The notes beneath the pieces were generated by a model. That model was given only the letters and a program-made list of their open reading frames with translations. It was not told the DNA's origin and made no database searches. The position numbers and the translations under genes are program-made. Below are positions 45,514-53,791 of a DNA stretch of 64,000 bases, piece by piece. How positions within the stretch are numbered: the stretch's first letter is position 1; every line of letters begins with the position of its first letter. The stretch covers positions 620,001 through 684,000 of the forward strand of contig NC_017733.1 in assembly GCF_000259235.1 (NCBI RefSeq). The letters run 5' to 3'. The stretch is from Helicobacter pylori_CU. Its GTDB lineage: Bacteria; Campylobacterota; Campylobacteria; Campylobacterales; Helicobacteraceae.

Positions 45514-45538
45514 TCAAGGTGTGCCAAACATGCCTTGA
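45514..45538 (+). promoter_or_regulatory. Leader hairpin of gene pair 1
   Basis: TCAAGGTGTG pairs with CATGCCTTGA (10 bp with two G-T pairs) around CCAAA, between the -10 and the start codon. It contains a two-codon frame (ATG CCT TGA). Unit 2 has the same hairpin shortened by one pair (46687-46709), so it is conserved while parts of the genes diverge. Confidence 0.55.
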
Positions 45539-45564
45539 ATCTCCATTTTATGAAAGGATTTGTT

Positions 45565-45900
45565 ATGAGTGGATTAAAAGCATTTAGTTGTGTAGTGGTT
45601 TTATGCGGTGCAATGACTAATGTGGCTATAGCTGGTCCTAAAATAGAGGCAAGGGGCCAGCTTGGCAGAGATATAGGAGAAGGTGTTGGAGCTGGAATGG
45701 GTGGTGCAATGGGTGGAATGATTGGGGCTCTTGGAGGTCCGTGGGGTACTGTGTTTGGTGCAGGCATTGGTGGTGGAATAGGGGCATATTCTGGGGCTGA
45801 AATAGGCGATAAAGTAGAAGATTTTATTCGTGGCGTTGATAGAGAGCCGCAAGCTCCAAGAGAACCCACCTATGATCGTCATTTTGTGTATGATAGGTAG
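45565..45900 (+). CDS. Secreted glycine-zipper peptide, copy 1
   Basis: 111 residues from the ATG at 45565 (GAAAGGA six bases upstream). Signal peptide MSGLKAFSCVVVLCGAMTNV, probably cut after AIA. The mature part has a glycine-zipper core (GEGVGAGMGGAMGGMIGALG is its start; about residues 37-75) that can form packed membrane helices, then an acidic/basic tail ending YDRHFVYDR. No catalytic motif. Glycine-zipper peptides occur as outer membrane anchors and as pore-forming bacteriocins; here a membrane-protein gene follows 23 bases later, as in toxin/immunity pairs. Role unknown; the toxin idea is inference. Confidence 0.75.
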   Translation: MSGLKAFSCVVVLCGAMTNVAIAGPKIEARGQLGRDIGEGVGAGMGGAMGGMIGALGGPWGTVFGAGIGGGIGAYSGAEIGDKVEDFIRGVDREPQAPREPTYDRHFVYDR

Positions 45901-45923
45901 TTTTAGGGGAGAAAGGAGAGAGT

Positions 45924-46427
45924 ATGAATATCAAAGAGAATTTGAATGGCTCAAAAGAGCGTTTGAGCGATTTGGAATATCGATGGGCAATGGCTCTAGT
46001 CTATGGAGGATGTATCTCCATAACCACTAGGATTTTTTATGACATAAATGGTTCAGCTAGCGATCCGCTTTTTGACCCTAAATACAGCTATTATGTGTGG
46101 TTAGTGGGTCTAATAGCGGCTTTGTTGTCTAATCTCTTGTTTAATCCTAAAGGCAGGTCGGTAGGTTATTTCATTATTGAAACTTGGCAAGGATTCCCCA
46201 AGTTTTTTAAAGCCATTTTTAAGGCTAGGTTTTTTGGTGCGTTTTATGACGCTGTGTTAGGAGCAAGACTAAGGGATTTTTATGTGATGCTTTTAACGAT
46301 ACCCTTTATTATCGCTATGCATGAAATTTCGGCGTATTGTGGGCATCCTAGCAATCTCCTTGTAGAGGGTTTGGTCATTTTGGGGTTTCAAGGTTTTCTT
46401 AAGCTTTGCGCTAAATGGGGGTGGTGA
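45924..46427 (+). CDS. Polytopic membrane protein, copy 1 (candidate partner of the glycine-zipper peptide)
   Basis: 167 residues, start with AAAGGAGA upstream. Three or four hydrophobic segments: about 22-38 (AMALVYGGCISITT), 61-79 (YVWLVGLIAALLSNLLF), 115-133 (VMLLTIPFIIAMHEI) and a C-terminal one (LLVEGLVILGFQGFL). Charged linkers between them contain FFKAIFKARFFGAFYDA. No family recognised. Its paralogue at 47096 is nearly identical at the C-terminus and diverged in the first half. Confidence 0.72.
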   Translation: MNIKENLNGSKERLSDLEYRWAMALVYGGCISITTRIFYDINGSASDPLFDPKYSYYVWLVGLIAALLSNLLFNPKGRSVGYFIIETWQGFPKFFKAIFKARFFGAFYDAVLGARLRDFYVMLLTIPFIIAMHEISAYCGHPSNLLVEGLVILGFQGFLKLCAKWGW

Positions 46428-46686
46428 TTTAACCCAAATGTCATTAAATGGAGGGGGTATAAAAATATTAAAGAAACTTTAAAACTCATTCTTATTATTG
46501 AAAACGGGTATTTTAAGTTTTTTAAGAAGCCTTAATTTGCTTCAATAATGAAAAATCCTAAAATATTATAATCATTTACTTTAATCCTGTAATTTGTGAA
46601 TAAACAAAACATTTATTGAGCTTCTTGTGATATTTTTCCGATCTATAACAATGCTTTTAATAGGGTTGTGGTATAAATATTCTTAC

Positions 46687-46709
46687 CAAGGTGTGCCAAA
46701 CATGCCTTG
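46687..46709 (+). promoter_or_regulatory. Leader hairpin of gene pair 2
   Basis: CAAGGTGTG pairs with CATGCCTTG around CCAAA. Its counterpart in unit 1 is at 45514-45538. Confidence 0.5.
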
Positions 46710-46736
46710 AATCTCAATTTTATGAAAGGATTTGTT

Positions 46737-47072
46737 ATGAATGGATTAAGAACATTTAGTTGTGTAGTGGTTTTATGCGGTGCAATGGCTAATGTGGCTA
46801 TAGCTAGTCCTAAAATAGAGGCAAGGGGTGAATTAGGCAAACTTATAGGGGGTGGTGTTGGGGGTTTTGTTGGTGATAAAATTGGAGGAGCAATTGGGGT
46901 TCCTGGAGGTCCAGTGGGTATTGGATTAGGGAGATTTCTTGGTAGCACAGCAGGAGGATATATTGGGTCTGAAGTAGGCGATAGGGTAGAAGATTATATC
47001 CGTGGCGTTGATAGAGAGCCACAAACCCCAAGAGAACCCACCTATGATCGTCATTTCGTGTATGATAGGTAG
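46737..47072 (+). CDS. Secreted glycine-zipper peptide, copy 2
   Basis: 111 residues, same length as copy 1. The signal peptide (MNGLRTFSCVVVLCGAMANV) and the tail (DYIRGVDREPQTPREPTYDR) are nearly identical to copy 1, but the glycine-zipper core differs at most positions (GGGVGGFVGDKIGGAIGVPG at its start). Conserved ends with a variable core fit diversifying pressure on the core or exchange between copies. Followed after 23 bases by its own membrane-protein partner. Confidence 0.75.
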   Translation: MNGLRTFSCVVVLCGAMANVAIASPKIEARGELGKLIGGGVGGFVGDKIGGAIGVPGGPVGIGLGRFLGSTAGGYIGSEVGDRVEDYIRGVDREPQTPREPTYDRHFVYDR

Positions 47073-47095
47073 CTTTGGGCAAGAAAGGAGAGAGC

Positions 47096-47548
47096 ATGAA
47101 CATCAAAAAGCGTTTGAGCGACTGGGAATATCAATGGGCGGTGGCCATAGTCTATGCTGGATGTCTGTCTACATTTCCTTGGAGCCAAGGCGATATCCTT
47201 TTTAACCCTAAAGATAGCTATTACGCATGGCTAACGCTTTTAATAGCAACCCTATTGTCTAACCTTTTATTTGACCCACGAGGTAGGGATTGTTATAAAT
47301 CTTTCCAAGTAAGATACCCTAGGTTTCTCAAAGCCATTTTTAAGGCTAGGTTTTTTGGCGCATTTTATAACGCTGTGTTAGGATCAAGGCTAAGGGATTT
47401 TTATTTGATGCTTTTGATAATGCCCTTTATTGTCGCTATGCATGAGATTTCGGCGTATTGTGGGCATCCTAGCAATCTCCTTGTAGAGGGTTTGGTCATT
47501 GTAGGGTTTCAAGGTTTTCTTAAATTTTGTGCTAAATTAGGGTGGTGA
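47096..47548 (+). CDS. Polytopic membrane protein, copy 2
   Basis: 150 residues from the ATG at 47096 (AAAGGAGAGAGC upstream). Shares the start (MNIKKRLSDWEYQWAVA) and the whole C-terminal third (MHEISAYCGHPSNLLVEGLV) with copy 1, but is 17 residues shorter and differs in the first loop and the middle. Three to four membrane segments. No family recognised; candidate immunity or accessory partner of the peptide gene before it. Confidence 0.72.
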   Translation: MNIKKRLSDWEYQWAVAIVYAGCLSTFPWSQGDILFNPKDSYYAWLTLLIATLLSNLLFDPRGRDCYKSFQVRYPRFLKAIFKARFFGAFYNAVLGSRLRDFYLMLLIMPFIVAMHEISAYCGHPSNLLVEGLVIVGFQGFLKFCAKLGW

Positions 47549-47675
47549 TTTAACTCAAATAGCATTAAATGGGAGGGGGGTATAAAAAAATTAAAAAACT
47601 TTAAAACTCATTTTCATTAATAGAACAAATCCAACTTGAACTTTTCTTTTTCTTAAGTCTTAAGTTTTTTATTGA

Positions 47676-47681
47676 TACAAT
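47676..47681 (+). promoter_or_regulatory. Extended -10 promoter of nrdA
   Basis: TGATACAAT is an extended -10 (TG-N-TACAAT), 48 bases before the TTG start. Confidence 0.6.
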
Positions 47682-47728
47682 TCCAAATTTAAAAAACAAA
47701 CGATTTAATTCAAATTTAAGGAAAAATT

Positions 47729-50095
47729 TTGATTACGGTGGTTAAACGAAATGGGCGCATTGAGCCTTTGGACATTACCAAAATCCAAAAATACACTAAG
47801 GACGCTACGGACAATTTAGAGGGCGTGAGCCAAAGTGAGCTGGAAGTGGATGCGAGGTTGCAATTTAGAGACAAGATCACTACTGAAGAAATCCAACAAA
47901 CTTTGATTAAAACCGCTGTGGATAAAATAGATATTGACACGCCTAATTGGAGTTTTGTCGCCTCAAGGCTTTTTTTGTATGATTTATACCATAAAGTGAG
48001 TGGTTTTACAGGGTATAGGCATTTGAAAGAGTATTTTGAAAACGCTGAAGAAAAGGGCCGCATCCTTAAGGGCTTTAAGGAAAAATTTGATTTAGAGTTT
48101 TTAAATAACCAGATCAAGCCTGAAAGGGATTTCCAATTCAATTATTTAGGGATTAAAACCTTGTATGATCGCTATTTGTTAAAAGACGCTAACAATCACC
48201 CTATTGAACTGCCCCAACACATGTTTATGAGCATTGCGATGTTTTTAGCACAAAACGAACAAGAACCCAATAAAATCGCTTTAGAATTTTATGAAGTTTT
48301 AAGCAAGTTTGAAGCGATGTGTGCGACCCCCACTCTGGCGAACGCGCGCACCACCAAGCACCAACTCAGCTCATGCTATATTGGCAGCACGCCGGATAAT
48401 ATTGAGGGGATTTTTGACAGCTATAAGGAAATGGCATTGTTGTCCAAATACGGCGGGGGGATTGGCTGGGATTTTTCTTTGGTGCGTTCTATCGGGAGTT
48501 ATATTGATGGGCATAAGAATGCGAGCGCTGGCACGATCCCTTTTTTAAAAATCGCTAACGATGTGGCGATTGCGGTGGATCAATTAGGCACACGAAAGGG
48601 CGCGATTGCGGTGTATTTGGAAATTTGGCACATTGATGTGATGGAGTTCATTGATTTAAGGAAAAATAGCGGCGATGAAAGGCGAAGAGCGCATGATTTA
48701 TTCCCGGCTCTTTGGGTGTGCGATTTGTTCATGAAAAGGGTTTTAGAAGACGCGATGTGGACTTTGTTTGACCCTTATGAGTGTAAGGATTTGACTGAGC
48801 TTTATGGGCAGGATTTTGAAAAACGCTATTTAGAGTATGAAAAAGATCCCAAAATCATTAAAGAATACATCAACGCTAAAGATTTATGGAAAAAAATCTT
48901 AATGAATTATTTTGAAGCCGGCTTGCCTTTCTTAGCCTTTAAAGATAACGCCAATCGGTGCAACCCAAACGCTCATGCAGGAATCATTCGATCGTCTAAT
49001 TTATGCACAGAGATTTTTCAAAACACCGCACCCAACCACTATTACATGCAAATAGAATACGCCGATGGCGCGATAGAGTTTTTTGAAGAAAAAGAGTTGG
49101 TAACGACAGATAGTAACATCACTAAATGCGCTAACAAGCTCACTAGCACGGATATTCTTAAGGGCAAGCAAATCTATATCGCTACTAAAGTCGCTAAAGA
49201 CGGGCAAACGGCGGTGTGCAATCTGGCGAGCATTAATTTAAGCAAAATCAACACTGAAGAAGACATTAAAAGGGTCGTGCCGATCATGGTCAGGCTTTTA
49301 GACAATGTGATTGATTTGAATTTCTACCCTAACCGCAAAGTCAAAGCCACTAATTTACAAAATAGGGCCATAGGGTTAGGGGTTATGGGTGAAGCGCAAA
49401 TGCTCGCAGAACACCAAATCGCTTGGGGGTCTAAAGAGCATTTAGAAAAAATTGACGCTTTAATGGAGCAAATCAGCTACCATGCGATTGACACGAGCGC
49501 GAATTTAGCGAAAGAAAAAGGGGTTTATAAGGATTTTGAAAATTCAGAATGGAGTAAGGGGATTTTCCCTATTGATAAAGCCAACAATGAAGCCTTAAAG
49601 CTCACCGAAAAAGGGCTTTTCAATCACGCTTGCGATTGGCAAGGTTTGAGGGAAAAAGTCAAAACTAATGGCATGCGTAATGGCTATTTAATGGCGATCG
49701 CTCCCACAAGCTCCATTTCTATTTTAGTAGGCACAACCCAAACGATTGAACCTATTTATAAGAAAAAATGGTTTGAAGAAAATTTGAGCGGGCTAATTCC
49801 AGTGGTAGTGCCTAATTTGAATGTAGAAACCTGGAATTTTTACACATCAGCCTATGATATTGACGCTAAAGATTTGATTAAAGCAGCGGCCGTGCGCCAA
49901 AAGTGGATCGATCAAGGCCAAAGCATTAATGTGTTTTTACGCATAGAAAACGCCAGCGGTAAAACCTTGCATGACATCTACACGCTCGCTTGGAAATTAG
50001 GGTTAAAATCCACTTATTATTTGCGTAGCGAAAGCCCTAGCATAGATGAAAAAAGCGTGCTGGATCGATCGGTGGAGTGTTTTAATTGCCAATAA
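47729..50095 (+). CDS. nrdA: Ribonucleotide reductase class I alpha subunit
   Basis: 788 residues from the TTG at 47729 (AAGGA upstream). Active-site features: SSCYIGS (one redox Cys), NLCTEI, radical-transfer tyrosines near the end, and the C-terminal CFNC redox pair that passes electrons from thioredoxin. Starts with an ATP-cone (VVKRNGRIEPLDITKI). With NrdB (not in this window) it makes deoxynucleotides. Confidence 0.96.
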   Translation: MITVVKRNGRIEPLDITKIQKYTKDATDNLEGVSQSELEVDARLQFRDKITTEEIQQTLIKTAVDKIDIDTPNWSFVASRLFLYDLYHKVSGFTGYRHLKEYFENAEEKGRILKGFKEKFDLEFLNNQIKPERDFQFNYLGIKTLYDRYLLKDANNHPIELPQHMFMSIAMFLAQNEQEPNKIALEFYEVLSKFEAMCATPTLANARTTKHQLSSCYIGSTPDNIEGIFDSYKEMALLSKYGGGIGWDFSLVRSIGSYIDGHKNASAGTIPFLKIANDVAIAVDQLGTRKGAIAVYLEIWHIDVMEFIDLRKNSGDERRRAHDLFPALWVCDLFMKRVLEDAMWTLFDPYECKDLTELYGQDFEKRYLEYEKDPKIIKEYINAKDLWKKILMNYFEAGLPFLAFKDNANRCNPNAHAGIIRSSNLCTEIFQNTAPNHYYMQIEYADGAIEFFEEKELVTTDSNITKCANKLTSTDILKGKQIYIATKVAKDGQTAVCNLASINLSKINTEEDIKRVVPIMVRLLDNVIDLNFYPNRKVKATNLQNRAIGLGVMGEAQMLAEHQIAWGSKEHLEKIDALMEQISYHAIDTSANLAKEKGVYKDFENSEWSKGIFPIDKANNEALKLTEKGLFNHACDWQGLREKVKTNGMRNGYLMAIAPTSSISILVGTTQTIEPIYKKKWFEENLSGLIPVVVPNLNVETWNFYTSAYDIDAKDLIKAAAVRQKWIDQGQSINVFLRIENASGKTLHDIYTLAWKLGLKSTYYLRSESPSIDEKSVLDRSVECFNCQ

Positions 50096-50122
50096 TATAA
50101 GCTTAAATAAGCTAATCTTTGC

Positions 50123-50128
50123 TAAAAT
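50123..50128 (+). promoter_or_regulatory. Extended -10 promoter of the WbpB-like gene
   Basis: TGCTAAAAT (TG-N-TAAAAT), 28 bases before the ATG at 50157. Confidence 0.5.
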
Positions 50129-50156
50129 GAGATTTAAAATTATTTAAGGAAGATGA

Positions 50157-51104
50157 ATGCTTTTTGCGATGATTGGTTCAGGGGGGTTTATCGCTCCCAA
50201 GCACTTGCAAGCGATTAGAGATACGGGGCATTTTTTGGATTGCTCTTTTGATATTCATGATAGCGTGGGGGTTTTAGATGAGTATTTCCCGCAATCAGAG
50301 TTTTTTACCAATATTGAAGATTTTGAAAAGCATTTAGAGCAGTCTAAGGCTATGGGTAAAGAAATCAACTATTTGAGCGTTTGCACGCCCACGCACACGC
50401 ATTTTGATCACATCCGTTTTGGGTTAAGAAACGGCATGCATGTGATTTGTGAAAAACCCTTAGTTTTAGACCCTAGCGAAATACAGGAATTAAAGGATCT
50501 AGAGGTGAAACACCAAAAAAGGGTGTTTAGTCTTTTACCCTTGCGCTTGCATTGCGACACTCTGGCTTTAAAAGAAAAAATTAAGAGCGAATTGGACAAA
50601 AACCCTAGCAAGGTGTTTGACATCACGCTCACTTATATCAGCGTTCAAGGGAAATGGTATTTTTCTTCATGGCGAGCCGATGTGAATAGGAGTGGGGGGC
50701 TAGCCACTCAAATGGGAGTGAATATCTTTGATGCTTTATTGTATTTGTTTGGAGGCGTTAAAGATAAGGTTATCAATAGAGAAGAGCCTGATTGCGTAGG
50801 GGGGATACTCTTTTTAGAGCATGCTAAGATCAGATGGTTTTTTTCCATCAATCCAGAACACATGGGAGTGGCTAAAGAAAAAGTTTATCATAAAATGATC
50901 CTAGAGGGCGAAGAAGTCAATCTCACGCAGAGCTTTGATAACCTGTATATAGAAAGCTACAAACAGATTTTAGCTCAAGGGGGGTTTGGCTTGGATGAAG
51001 CTATGGCGTCTGTCAAACTAGCTTATGAATTAAGAAACCTTTCAGTCAGCGAACCCAATGAAGATTCGCATGCTTTGTGTTGCAAAAATAAAACAGACCA
51101 ATAA
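50157..51104 (+). CDS. Gfo/Idh/MocA-family dehydrogenase, WbpB-like
   Basis: 315 residues. Nucleotide-binding start MIGSGGFIAPKHLQAI, the sugar-binding CTPTHTHFDHIRFGLRNGMH and the family motif EKPL with catalytic Lys100. The C-terminal half has the alpha/beta substrate domain. The closest remembered label is WbpB/WlbA, the NAD-dependent 3-dehydrogenase of UDP-GlcNAcA in surface polysaccharide synthesis. Partner genes are not adjacent, so the actual sugar is uncertain. Confidence 0.8.
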   Translation: MLFAMIGSGGFIAPKHLQAIRDTGHFLDCSFDIHDSVGVLDEYFPQSEFFTNIEDFEKHLEQSKAMGKEINYLSVCTPTHTHFDHIRFGLRNGMHVICEKPLVLDPSEIQELKDLEVKHQKRVFSLLPLRLHCDTLALKEKIKSELDKNPSKVFDITLTYISVQGKWYFSSWRADVNRSGGLATQMGVNIFDALLYLFGGVKDKVINREEPDCVGGILFLEHAKIRWFFSINPEHMGVAKEKVYHKMILEGEEVNLTQSFDNLYIESYKQILAQGGFGLDEAMASVKLAYELRNLSVSEPNEDSHALCCKNKTDQ

Positions 51105-51214
51105 AAGCATCACTTTTAAAGGCGTTGTTTAGGGGGTTTGGTATTAGCGTTTGATTAGAATAGGGTTATTTTTAATTTTCTTTTAAGAGGGGTTTTACTT
51201 TTTTAAGGGTTTTT

Positions 51215-51982
51215 ATGGATATTTATGCGTTATACATAGCGATAGGGCTTTTTACTGGCATTCTATCAGGGATTTTTGGCATTGGTGGGGGGTTGATCAT
51301 TGTCCCTATCATGCTCGCAACCGGGCATTCTTTTGAAGAATCCATCGGTATTTCCATTTTGCAAATGGCGCTTTCATCGTTCGTGGGATCTGTTTTGAAT
51401 TTCAAAAAAAAATCGCTTGATTTTTCTTTAGGCTTGTTGATAGGGACAGGGGGGCTGATAGGGGCGAGTTTTAGCGGATTTGTTTTAAAAATCGTTTCCA
51501 GTAAAATTTTAATGGTTATTTTCGCGCTTTTAGTCGTGTATTCTATGATCCAATTTGTTTTGAAACCCAAAAAAAAAGATTTTATAGCGGATAATAAACG
51601 CTACCATTTGCAAGGTTTAAAATTATTCTTAATTGGCGCGCTCACAGGGTTTTTTGCCATCACTTTGGGGATTGGCGGGGGGATGCTCATGGTGCCTTTG
51701 ATGCATTATTTTTTAGGGTATGATTCTAAAAAATGCGTGGCTCTAGGGTTATTTTTCATCTTGTTTTCTTCCATTTCAGGAGCTTTTTCTTTAATGTATC
51801 ACCACATCATCAATAGAGAAGTGCTTTTAGCAGGGGCGATTGTGGGCTTAGGCTCAGTTATGGGCGTGAGCATTGGGATTAAATGGATCATGGGGCTTTT
51901 GAATGAAAAAATGCATAAAGCTTTGATTTTGGGGGTGTATGGTTTGTCGTTATTGATTATTTTATACAAACTCTTTTTTTAA
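51215..51982 (+). CDS. TauE/SafE-family membrane transporter
   Basis: 255 residues, about eight hydrophobic segments, arranged as two halves each with a glycine-rich start (GIFGIGGGLIIVPIML and LGIGGGMLMVPLMHY), the hallmark of the TauE/SafE (DUF81) family of sulphur-anion or sulphonate transporters. Two A9 tracts lie in the gene (near 51404 and 51567) but the frame is intact. ogt starts four bases after its stop. Confidence 0.82.
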   Translation: MDIYALYIAIGLFTGILSGIFGIGGGLIIVPIMLATGHSFEESIGISILQMALSSFVGSVLNFKKKSLDFSLGLLIGTGGLIGASFSGFVLKIVSSKILMVIFALLVVYSMIQFVLKPKKKDFIADNKRYHLQGLKLFLIGALTGFFAITLGIGGGMLMVPLMHYFLGYDSKKCVALGLFFILFSSISGAFSLMYHHIINREVLLAGAIVGLGSVMGVSIGIKWIMGLLNEKMHKALILGVYGLSLLIILYKLFF

Positions 51983-51985
51983 TTG

Positions 51986-52492
51986 ATGGTTTTATACCAC
52001 TATTATTTTAAGACCCCTAAGAGCTTCCCTTTAGAATATTTGCATTTGTGCGCTAATGAGAGCCATTTATTGAGATTGGATTTTGATGCGGCCAATTTTT
52101 CTCATAATACCCCTATGAATACCCCATTAAAACTCAGCGTTCAAGCCTTGGAGCGTTATTTCTTGGGACAACTTTTTGAATTTAATATGCCTTTAGATTT
52201 GATAGGAACTCCCTTTCAAAAACAAGTTTGGTCTGCGTTAATGACTATCCCTTATGGCAAGACAAAAAGTTATGATGAAATCGCAAAGCTCATTAATAAC
52301 CCTAAATCTTGCAGAGCTGTTGGCAACGCTAATTATAATAACCCTATTTCTTTGATCGTGCCTTGTCATAGAGTGGTGCGTAAAAATGGCGCTTTAGGGG
52401 GGTATAATGGGGGCATAGAAGTCAAAAAGTGGCTGTTAGAATTTGAAAGCAAAATTTTAAATGAGCAAGCTAAAAACTCTTTAATTTCTTGA
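51986..52492 (+). CDS. ogt: Methylated-DNA--protein-cysteine methyltransferase
   Basis: 168 residues from the ATG at 51986. The suicide-transfer motif PCHRVV contains the acceptor Cys; IPYGKTKSYDEIA and GNANYNNP precede it, as in Ogt/Ada-C proteins. It repairs O6-methylguanine. Probably cotranscribed with the TauE-type gene. Confidence 0.93.
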   Translation: MVLYHYYFKTPKSFPLEYLHLCANESHLLRLDFDAANFSHNTPMNTPLKLSVQALERYFLGQLFEFNMPLDLIGTPFQKQVWSALMTIPYGKTKSYDEIAKLINNPKSCRAVGNANYNNPISLIVPCHRVVRKNGALGGYNGGIEVKKWLLEFESKILNEQAKNSLIS

Positions 52493-52550
52493 AAATGGGT
52501 TTTAGTTATTTTGTAGTAAAAATCATTTTTTAAGGGAGTATGGGGTGTTT

Positions 52551-53621
52551 TTAATTTTCTTCCCAAATGCTCGCCGCTTCTTCTAAACGCTGCTTGTCAA
52601 AATGCGTGTAAATCCTGCTCGTATTCAAGCTCGCATGCCCTAGAGCTTCTTGAACTAAAATCAAATCATGGCGTTTTTGATAAAGCAAGGTCGCAAAAGA
52701 ATGCCTTAACATGTGCGCCCCATTTTTCTCCCGCCTGAGTCCTGCAAAATTGATGATGCGCTCCACTTGCTTATACAAATAAGCTTGCGTTAAAGCGCTG
52801 CCTTTTTGGTTGCAAAACAATAAATCGTTTTTAACAGGATACAATTCCCTTTCTGTGAGCCATTCTTTCAAAAGGCTCTCAATATGGAAAGCTTTGAGCA
52901 TCACCGCTCTGTATTTATCGCCCTTACCTTTAATCAAAATCGTATAACAGCCATTTTCTAAAGTGAAATCCTTTATTTTAAGCTGCAAGGCTTCATTGGA
53001 ACGCATGCCTGTAAAAACGATGATTTTAATGAGCAGGCGGTTTCGTGCGCGCACTTTAGCGGACATTTCTATTTTATCAATGCTCTCTAAAAATTTTTCT
53101 AATTCTTCATTGTTTAAATGAGTAGGGAGCTTGTTGCCTGCACTTTGATTCACTCCGCTGATGTTTTTAAGCGTGATATTATAGATATAAGATTTTTCAT
53201 TTCCATCTTGATTTTGCTTGTCTATATAGCTAAAAAGCCCTAGCAGGGCGATCCGGTAATTTTTCTTAGTGGCTAAACTCAAACCTCCGGTATAAATACT
53301 CAAAAATTCAGCCAACATGACTTCGTCTATATTTTTGAGCGATTTTAAAGAAAGCTTTTGAGCATATTCGTAAAATTTGAGTAGGGGCAGCGCATAGGTA
53401 TTGATACCTAGTAATCCAACATTACGGGCTTTTTTGCAAACTTTTTCTAATTGGCTTGAGCTGATGAACGCTTGATTGAATTCGTTCAAACATTCAAAAA
53501 CCTTATTTTGATCTTTCACTTGGGAATTAGACAGGCTTGTGCATTTGTAACGCAAAAAGCGCCCAATCCATAGCAAAAGATTTTCTATAGGGTCTTTTAA
53601 TTCTTCTAGGGGGTGCTTCAT
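52551..53621 (-). CDS. xerH: Tyrosine recombinase XerH
   Basis: 356 residues. C-terminal catalytic set Arg207 (TGMRSNEA), Lys near 237 (KGKGDKYR), His303/Arg306 (HMLRHS), His329 (GHASL) and nucleophile Tyr338 (SRIYTHF). The N-terminal core-binding domain covers about residues 60-135. XerH is the single Xer recombinase that resolves chromosome dimers at difH in H. pylori. A dif-like site is 1.3 kb upstream at 54956. Confidence 0.94.
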   Translation of the reverse strand: MKHPLEELKDPIENLLLWIGRFLRYKCTSLSNSQVKDQNKVFECLNEFNQAFISSSQLEKVCKKARNVGLLGINTYALPLLKFYEYAQKLSLKSLKNIDEVMLAEFLSIYTGGLSLATKKNYRIALLGLFSYIDKQNQDGNEKSYIYNITLKNISGVNQSAGNKLPTHLNNEELEKFLESIDKIEMSAKVRARNRLLIKIIVFTGMRSNEALQLKIKDFTLENGCYTILIKGKGDKYRAVMLKAFHIESLLKEWLTERELYPVKNDLLFCNQKGSALTQAYLYKQVERIINFAGLRREKNGAHMLRHSFATLLYQKRHDLILVQEALGHASLNTSRIYTHFDKQRLEEAASIWEEN

Positions 53622-53791
53622 TTAGGGTTTTTAAACTAATCTAAATCGTCATCATGTGGCGTATCACTGGGTGCTTTTTGCGTTATAAGCGCGTTCGCAA
53701 TAAGTTTATTGCTAAATAAAACATCCAACACCTCTTTTAATTTATTTGCAAAAACAAAAATAACCCTTAAAGGTTAATTTTAGCACCAAAA
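53622..53791. other. Gap between xerH and the unknown gene, with an acidic-tailed reading frame
   Basis: 170 bases. On the minus strand a frame from about 53762 to 53636 reads NKLKEVLDVLFSNKLIANAL and ends SDTPHDDDLD before TAG. It has no good start codon or ribosome-binding site, so it may be the relic of a C-terminus. The first 30 bases beyond the 379-residue gene are AT-rich. Confidence 0.35.

Larger units (their letters stand above)
45239..46496 (+). repeat. Tandem duplication, unit 1
   Basis: Starts in the last 13 codons of glmU and contains a leader, the first glycine-zipper gene and the first membrane-protein gene. It is repeated in the same orientation from 46497, offset by 1258 bases at the glmU tail and by 1172 at the genes, because unit 2 lacks 86 bases of the leader. 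Confidence 0.85.
46497..47620 (+). repeat. Tandem duplication, unit 2
   Basis: Begins with a near-exact copy of the last 39 bases of glmU (one change) and carries diverged copies of both genes. The right edge is approximate: similarity to the end of unit 1 (tttaaaactcatt) runs to about 47620. Confidence 0.8.

Noticed and set aside
45444..45869. 141-codon minus-strand frame, Pro-rich, opposite glycine-zipper copy 1, with a 101-codon counterpart at 46643-46948
   Set aside because: It is the complement of the Gly codons (GGN read as CCN). There is no start context, and both frames follow from the real genes.
51404..51576. Two A9 tracts in the TauE-family gene as phase-variation switches
   Set aside because: Runs of this length are common in this AT-rich genome; the gene is intact and I have no sign of variability.
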